This document shows positions 59,153 to 64,000 of a stretch of 64,000 bases of DNA, piece by piece. The stretch's first letter is position 1. Each line of letters starts with the position of its first letter. Made by a program: the position numbers and the translations under genes. The notes below the pieces were generated by a model that did no database searches, was not told the origin of the DNA, and worked only from the letters and a program-made list of their open reading frames with translations. This stretch comes from CAYVLA01 sp964549615 [NCBI: uncultured Thermococci archaeon] (GTDB taxonomy: Archaea; CAYQAE01; CAYVLA01): NCBI GenBank assembly GCA_964549615.1, contig CAZJVP010000090.1, positions 1 to 64,000 of the forward strand. Reading direction: 5' to 3'.

Positions 59153-61483
59153 GTGCGCGAGGGGCTCATCAGAGGAAGCATGTTCACGGTCCAGAACGAA
59201 TACCTCTCTTTGGCCTTCGACGAAGACGGCGGACTTCGCCGAATCACCAACCTCCTCATCCCGGACGAATGTCTGAAGGGAGGCTTGCCTGGGTCAATGC
59301 CCTTCCGCGTATACGCCGATCCGGTCAAGGAGTTCGAGATCTCGATGAACGACCGGTACCAACTTCTCTTCGAGGATCCATCCAAGACGAGCCGTGCGAT
59401 CATCCAGCCGGGTAACTCCCGATTGGTGCACTGCCGCGGAAAACGCGGGCTGTCTCTGGAATACGAGTCGGAAGGGCTTCTCGCAACGTTGCAAGCGGTG
59501 CCCGGCAGAAACAGGCCGTCATGCGATCTTGGCCTCACGCTCGAGAATCGCGGCACGGAAACGAGGGAACTCATGGTGAGCTTTCCGTACCTTGACGGCG
59601 TGCGGCCCGGGCCCGATCCCCCAAGGAACCTCGCCACCGCAATGGATCAGGCCGGGGTCGTGGTGCCAGCATGGGCACGTCCTGGCGGCGTGTTGGGCGA
59701 GGGGAACCAGATGTCGATGCAGTGGCACACAATCTGGGATCCGCTGACTCGTAGCGCCTTAGGCATCATTATCATGGATCCGGACGTCCGCCCCAAGCGG
59801 CTCATCCTGAAGGAGCCCAGCATCGAGATCAACTACTTTCCCCCGTTTAGCCTCGGACCAGGGCAGTCGCTCAGCCTGCCGCGCGTCAGGATCTTGGCAT
59901 ACAAAGGTGACTGGCGTCGCGCGGCACGGGCCTATCGCCGGTGGTTTGGGCGGGCCTTCGCCTGCGCTGAACCGCCCACATGGTTCCGCCGCTCGGACGG
60001 CTGCACGGGAAGGCACTTCAAGAAAGGCGGCCCAGGCATCGAGCCGGACTACCCAGGACAGTTCGCACTCGAAAGCTTCCGGGAGCTACCGCTCGTGCAC
60101 CTGAAGGTTCCGGTGGACATCACGGAGTATGCGTTCTTCAGCCGGGGTTCCATGCTACATGGCGTCCACACCGACGGCGACAACGTCGTGCGCGAGGACA
60201 TGGGAGGAGCTCAAGCAATGCGGGAAGGCATTGCCGCCGTACACCGCCTCGGACTTCATGTCATGCTCTATGTCGAGGGCTACATCGTACATGGCGAGAG
60301 CGACCTCGCGAAGTCTGGCCGAGTCCAAAGATGGGCCGTTATGCACAGAGACGGGAGCATTGACGGGCCGTATACCAGGCAAGGGTTCCTTCACATGTGC
60401 CCCGGCTGCAACGAGTGGCAGGACCATCTTGCGCAAACGGTTTCGCGGTTGCTGCGGGAGACGGGTGCTGACGGCGTGCGCCTAGACTCGCTCGGGTTCT
60501 ACTATCTGCCTTGCTACAATCCCGCACACTCACATGAGACGCCCTTCGGCTACAACGGGTGGATCAAGCAGCTTCTTGCCAAGGTGCGGAAGGCCGCGCT
60601 TGAGGTGAACCCGGATGCCCTTCTGACCACCGAGGGGCCGGCGGATTGGTACAGCCAGTGGTTCCACGGGGCCCTCACCGCAAGATGCCCCCGAGAGCTT
60701 CCCCTCATGAGGCTCGCCGCTGGGCCCTATCGTCCCTACGCTTACAGTGCCACGGGTGCCGTTTGGGGCTCGATATCCGGTTTCGCGGGTGGCGGTTGCA
60801 GCGGACCGGAACTCGCGCAGCTCGACGCCAACTGGCTCTGCGCCCGCTTCCCGGTGCACGAAGCCCTCGTGTGGGGCGATGTGTGCGATGATCCGATGAC
60901 CTCGGATCCGCACGTGGTCGCAAGGCTGTTCAGAGGGAAAGGGTACTGGGCGCTCGTGGCGGTGCGGCCCGAGTGCAAAGACCCATTTCTGTGGCCTCCG
61001 GGCACGGGCCTTTCACGCGAACACCCTCGCTACACGATCACGATCACCGGCCTCACCACGGGGCCCGAGGACGCCGTGGTCTGCAACATAGAGACGCTCG
61101 AATGGTCCGCGGTGGACCTCGAAGCCCGAGACGGAGGCGTAACCCTGAGCTTGGACGCAAACTGGGCCTTGGACGCAAACTGGGCCTTGGTTATCCTGCG
61201 GGAGCGCGGAGGCCCCGGTGTCGCGGGGATGGGGGCCCTTCCAGCACTTCGTCCCAGTCAGTCTGCCGAGATCGAGGTCCTCGCGCTCGCCTCAGGAGCT
61301 AGACGGCAAACCTGCGGCCGGGTCTCGGTCACGGCCCCGGGGCTGGAGGTAAGGCCGGCCAGGACGACCATGCCGGGGCACGCGACGATAACCGTGCCTT
61401 CGAACGCCCCGCCCGGCAACTACGCCGTCATGCTGCGCGGGAAGGGGATTCTTGGCGCTAAGAGGTTTCTCGTGGTTCGGTGA
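59153..61483 (+). CDS. large glycoside hydrolase-like protein (DUF6259-type TIM barrel)
   Basis: This 776-residue protein has an N-terminal beta-sandwich (about 10-280). A TIM barrel follows (about 300-600), with MLYVEGYIVHGESDL, a catalytic-type Asp in DGVRLDSLGFYYLP and an acidic LLTTEGPADWYSQW. The C-terminus is beta-rich (about 620-776). The pattern fits the DUF6259-like/alpha-galactosidase-type glycosidases of polysaccharide-degrading microbes. GTG 59153 or ATG 59180 could be the start; the latter (MFTVQNEYLSLAF) looks closer to the domain. The GTGA overlap with the downstream MFS gene links breakdown to sugar uptake. Confidence 0.78.
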   Translation: MREGLIRGSMFTVQNEYLSLAFDEDGGLRRITNLLIPDECLKGGLPGSMPFRVYADPVKEFEISMNDRYQLLFEDPSKTSRAIIQPGNSRLVHCRGKRGLSLEYESEGLLATLQAVPGRNRPSCDLGLTLENRGTETRELMVSFPYLDGVRPGPDPPRNLATAMDQAGVVVPAWARPGGVLGEGNQMSMQWHTIWDPLTRSALGIIIMDPDVRPKRLILKEPSIEINYFPPFSLGPGQSLSLPRVRILAYKGDWRRAARAYRRWFGRAFACAEPPTWFRRSDGCTGRHFKKGGPGIEPDYPGQFALESFRELPLVHLKVPVDITEYAFFSRGSMLHGVHTDGDNVVREDMGGAQAMREGIAAVHRLGLHVMLYVEGYIVHGESDLAKSGRVQRWAVMHRDGSIDGPYTRQGFLHMCPGCNEWQDHLAQTVSRLLRETGADGVRLDSLGFYYLPCYNPAHSHETPFGYNGWIKQLLAKVRKAALEVNPDALLTTEGPADWYSQWFHGALTARCPRELPLMRLAAGPYRPYAYSATGAVWGSISGFAGGGCSGPELAQLDANWLCARFPVHEALVWGDVCDDPMTSDPHVVARLFRGKGYWALVAVRPECKDPFLWPPGTGLSREHPRYTITITGLTTGPEDAVVCNIETLEWSAVDLEARDGGVTLSLDANWALDANWALVILRERGGPGVAGMGALPALRPSQSAEIEVLALASGARRQTCGRVSVTAPGLEVRPARTTMPGHATITVPSNAPPGNYAVMLRGKGILGAKRFLVVR
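61151..61186 (+). repeat. 18-bp perfect in-frame tandem duplication
   Basis: Two identical TTGGACGCAAACTGGGCC units inside the glycosidase gene add LDANWA twice. It looks like recent slippage; the reading frame is kept. Confidence 0.9.
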
Positions 61484-62838
61484 TCGAGGACAGTTCAAAT
61501 CCAGCTCGACACATCTATAAGTCGAGGCTCTTGCCAACCTTCCCCTTGCCTTCGGATGACGATCTTGTCTCAGAACGTGAAACGAGACGTTCCTTCGTGC
61601 TCGGCGTCGTGAACGGTGCGCTGTTCAACCTCGGATCAACGTTCATCGAGCCCACCACCGTCCTAGCGCTCTTCATAGCCGCGGTCACTGGCTCAGATGC
61701 CTTCGTCGGTCTCATCGCGGCCGTCTCATCCCTGGGTGCATTGCTTCCGCAGATAATCATGGCAAGCAGGGCGGCAGGCGCGAGCAGGAAGATGACGTAC
61801 TATCACCTCTCTTTCGCGATAAGGGCCTTTGCGTTGCTCGGCATGGTGCTCGCCGTCGGACTAGCAAGCGGGCTTGGAGTCTTGGTCGCAACGGTCGTCA
61901 TACTGACTTTCGCGATCTACAGCCTCGGGGGAGGGTTGGCCTACATTCCGTTCATGGAGATCGTCGGCAACACCCTGCGGCCCAGCCAGCGGAGTAGTTT
62001 CTTTGCCTATAGGTCATTCTTCGGAGGGATACTGGCCATGGCGGGAGGATACGTGGTCAAGATGATACTCTCCTCCCCGGCAATTGCATTCCCCCAGAAC
62101 TACCTGCTTCTCTTCACGGTCGGATCGATCTTTGCATTCGTCGCCATGCTTTCCTTCGCACTCGTTCATGAGCCCGTTGTTCTGCAGGCGTCCCGGCGCG
62201 TTCCGCTGAGGGAAACATTGAGGGGTGCGAGAGCGATCGTCATTGAGGACGGCGTGTACAGGAGGTATCTGGCGGTCAGGTGCGTGTTAACCATCGCCGG
62301 AATCTCCGGGCCCTTCTACGTCCTGCATGCCATCAGGGGACTCGGCCTCAACGAATCGACGGTGGGGGTCCTCATAATGTCGATGACCGCCGGGGGAGTG
62401 ATTTCGAACCTTGCTTGGGGCAGAATAGGCGACACCAAGGGGACCAAAGTTGTGATGCTCGCGGGGGCCGTCCTGCTGGCCTCGGCCCCCCTCACCGCAC
62501 TGCTGTCGCAATACCTGGGGGCAGCCGCTAGCTCCGTGATGACCTTCCTTCTCCTAGGACTCGCGAACGCAGGCATCTACATCGGCGTCACGAACTACCT
62601 CCTGGATCACTCCGATCCGGCCAGACGCCCCGTCTATATGGGTTTGACCCAGTTGGTCGTTGGGCTGTTCGGCGTGGCGCCATTGATCGGGGGTTTCGTA
62701 TCGCAGGCAATGGGATATGAAGCCCTTTTCGCGGTCTCCATCGCCAGCGCCTTGACTGCAGCCCTGATGACGCTGTCTTTGCCCGAGCCGCGGAGGATCG
62801 CGGAGACCAGGTTCAGAACCCAGGTCAAGTACTTCTGA
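61480..62838 (+). CDS. MFS transporter
   Basis: This 452-residue protein has about 12 hydrophobic helices with typical MFS features, including GLIAAVSSLGALLPQIIMASR in the first half and GRIGDTKGTKVVMLAG between the halves. Its N-terminus is a polar stretch of about 35 residues. GTG 61480 overlaps the glycosidase stop by 4 nt, so it probably takes up the sugars released by that enzyme or exports a product. The substrate is unknown. Confidence 0.85.
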   Translation: MIEDSSNPARHIYKSRLLPTFPLPSDDDLVSERETRRSFVLGVVNGALFNLGSTFIEPTTVLALFIAAVTGSDAFVGLIAAVSSLGALLPQIIMASRAAGASRKMTYYHLSFAIRAFALLGMVLAVGLASGLGVLVATVVILTFAIYSLGGGLAYIPFMEIVGNTLRPSQRSSFFAYRSFFGGILAMAGGYVVKMILSSPAIAFPQNYLLLFTVGSIFAFVAMLSFALVHEPVVLQASRRVPLRETLRGARAIVIEDGVYRRYLAVRCVLTIAGISGPFYVLHAIRGLGLNESTVGVLIMSMTAGGVISNLAWGRIGDTKGTKVVMLAGAVLLASAPLTALLSQYLGAAASSVMTFLLLGLANAGIYIGVTNYLLDHSDPARRPVYMGLTQLVVGLFGVAPLIGGFVSQAMGYEALFAVSIASALTAALMTLSLPEPRRIAETRFRTQVKYF

Positions 62839-62913
62839 CCGGACCGCGAGCTCCGGCTGCGTTCCGCAGCTACGGGATGGCCGGGGACAGGCAGTGCGGT
62901 CGTCTAGGAACAC

Positions 62914-62921
62914 AGTTAAAA
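62914..62921 (+). promoter_or_regulatory. TATA-like box of the CxxC-x17-CxxC gene
   Basis: GTTAAAAG; the predicted start near 62943 leaves a leader of about 50 nt that ends in AGGAGAG before ATG 62992. Confidence 0.4.
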
Positions 62922-62991
62922 GGGGGCCCGCTCGGGGGCCTGCGTGCTTGGGTGCTTTTTTCCTAGGCACAAGATAGGAGAGTAAAAAATA

Positions 62992-63162
62992 ATGAGTTCC
63001 GAAAGGAGACCCAGCTTCGACAGGGGCCCCAGAGAGATGCACAAGGCAACCTGTTCTGACTGTGGAAAGGAGTGCGAAGTTCCGTTCAAGCCGACGGAAG
63101 GTCGTCCCGTCTACTGCCAGGACTGCTACCAGAAGCGCAGGGGCCCGAGACGAAGGTACTAG
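62992..63162 (+). CDS. small CxxC-x17-CxxC zinc-finger protein
   Basis: This 56-residue protein has exactly the C-x2-C-x17-C-x2-C pattern: CSDC (21-24) and CQDC (42-45), between basic ends (ERRPSFDRGPREMHK and QKRRGPRRRY). The pattern is widespread in archaea and some bacteria and probably binds zinc. The basic flanks suggest contact with RNA or DNA. A GGAGAG ribosome-binding site lies about 7 nt before ATG 62992. Function unknown. Confidence 0.8.
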   Translation: MSSERRPSFDRGPREMHKATCSDCGKECEVPFKPTEGRPVYCQDCYQKRRGPRRRY

Positions 63163-63196
63163 GGATCTATAAAACACACTGGACACGGCGATCTCA

Positions 63197-63350
63197 CCTT
63201 CCTGATCTTGCCTTAAGGTCCTGCAAGGAAAGCAGGTCCATGCGACAGCTCTGGCGCAACGTCAGGGATCAATGGTTCGCTGGGCTCTCGACTTCCGCTG
63301 GACGGAAAGCCGCAAGTCGCTTGCGGTAGGGACTCGCCGTAACTTTTTCT
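63197..63350 (+). ncRNA. candidate small RNA
   Basis: TATAAAA (63168-63174) lies about 25 nt before the proposed start. The transcript would contain the hairpin CCTGC-AAGGAAA-GCAGG (63220-63236) and a perfect 7-bp hairpin CCGCAAG-TCG-CTTGCGG (63310-63326), then TTTTT (63344-63348). The only frame inside, 29 codons from 63241, has no domain features. It matches no RNA class I recognise. Confidence 0.35.
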
Positions 63351-63535
63351 ACCGTCACCATTAGACCTAGGACTAGGCTTTCGAGGACCGGCCGGTCCCG
63401 CCAAGCCAAACAGGACCTCGAACTGGCCAACTTTGACGATCTGGACGGCCGCAAGAGAAACGCAAGCGGTGCCAACTGCCAACCGGCCATAAACTTAAGA
63501 AAGTTGAGACCAACCGGGGCGCGGAGACTTGCTGT

Positions 63536-63883
63536 ATGGTTTACTGCACTAAGTGCGGCGCGAAGAACGACGAGCGCGCCCAAGTTTGCGCGAGTTGCGG
63601 CCAGAGCCTTTACCCGGCTCGGGGGCGACCTGCTGCTAGGCACGACGAGGAGTGTTTCGGGCCACGGCGGGAGATGGAAGAGGAATGCTTCGGAGTGCCC
63701 CGAGGGGGAGCTGTTTTCGCCATACTCATGGGCTTGGCGGTGATCGTGATCGGGGTCGCCTACCTTTTGGGTCAGTACTACGGTTGGTCCATAGATGTGT
63801 GGAAGAGCCTGGGCCCCTCGATCCTCATAGTCATCGGCATACTCATCGTGGTAGGTGCCCTCTACCGGGCTAGAGAGCGCTGA
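63536..63883 (+). CDS. zinc-ribbon membrane protein
   Basis: This 115-residue protein has an N-terminal zinc ribbon (YCTKCGAKNDERAQVCASCG; two CxxC pairs at about 4-7 and 18-21), a linker and two membrane helices (about 59-79 and 93-109; AVFAILMGLAVIVIGVAYLLG, SILIVIGILIVVGAL). This layout is common in archaeal proteins of unknown role. A TATA-like ATAAACTTAAG (about 63489-63499) is about 40 nt before ATG 63536. It may tether a nucleic-acid- or protein-binding ribbon to the membrane. Confidence 0.75.
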   Translation: MVYCTKCGAKNDERAQVCASCGQSLYPARGRPAARHDEECFGPRREMEEECFGVPRGGAVFAILMGLAVIVIGVAYLLGQYYGWSIDVWKSLGPSILIVIGILIVVGALYRARER

Positions 63884-64000
63884 GGTACCGCCTTCCGCCA
63901 CAGGGCGCAGTGCAGGCTCCACAGGTACGTTCGTGGTCCCAGCCGGCAAGGGCGATCCTGGTCATTATCCAGAACCCGATCAACACCAAGAGGAAAAGGT
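63870..64000 (-). CDS. possible partial membrane protein, runs off the window
   Basis: The last 131 nt on the minus strand read as an open C-terminal segment (LFLLVLIGFWIMTRIALAG, then a CGACTAPCGG stretch) ending at TAG 63870-63872. The hydrophobic part could be a membrane helix. It overlaps the end of the zinc-ribbon gene by 14 nt and has no start in the window, so support is weak. Confidence 0.2.
   Translation of the reverse strand, partial: LFLLVLIGFWIMTRIALAGWDHERTCGACTAPCGGRRYLSAL

Noticed and set aside
1-64000. CRISPR arrays, insertion sequences, transposases, integrases and rRNA genes
   Set aside because: No regularly spaced repeats, no transposase- or integrase-like proteins and no rRNA-like stretches were seen.

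Overview
The window reads as chromosomal DNA of a GC-rich archaeon. Archaeal markers lie close together: a DnaG-type primase, the small (DP1) subunit of the D-family DNA polymerase, large-subunit protein L10e, an archaeal tRNA-splicing endonuclease, a Cdc48-type AAA ATPase, 2-phosphoglycerate kinase and an F420-dependent NADP reductase. Many genes have a TATA-like box 25-30 nt before the start codon, which fits leaderless archaeal transcripts. PolD argues against classical Crenarchaeota. A sugar-degrading, possibly thermophilic TACK-type lineage (Bathyarchaeia-, Brockarchaeota- or Korarchaeia-like) fits, but the exact phylum cannot be fixed from this window.

Layout. 0.3-26 kb is an accessory carbohydrate region: a ferritin-like protein, a broken alpha-L-fucosidase-like gene, a sugar isomerase, an esterase, three secreted or anchored glycosidase or beta-helix proteins, a heparinase-type lyase, an amidohydrolase, a sulfatase, an MNT-HEPN toxin-antitoxin pair, and seven members of one surface-protein family. 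25.7-32 kb holds a nucleoside hydrolase divergent from a complete BMP-type nucleoside ABC importer. 32.2-50.1 kb is a mostly core block: zinc-ribbon regulator, SpoIIM-like protein, a candidate structured RNA, dnaG, rpl10e, 2-phosphoglycerate kinase, pgk, a phosphoesterase, polD small subunit, hisS, endA, an HTH protein with npdG, aspartate kinase, the eighth surface-family member, and an hsp20-regulator-cdc48 cluster. 50.3-62.8 kb returns to carbohydrate genes: a DMT exporter, a GH42-like enzyme, a LamG/propeller protein, two BNR proteins, a large glycosidase and an MFS transporter, with UPF0216 and radical-SAM genes between them. The window ends with two small zinc-finger genes and a candidate small RNA.

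The most unusual feature is the eight-member family, called SAP1-SAP8 here. Each is about 400-420 residues, with a signal peptide, a GATase1-like Rossmann-type domain, a helical segment, and one C-terminal membrane helix followed by a basic tail of the form RRRLYRxVxxTR. They interleave with polysaccharide-degrading enzymes and mostly carry their own promoters. I infer a cell-surface system tied to polysaccharide sensing, binding or breakdown. Their biochemical role is unknown to me.
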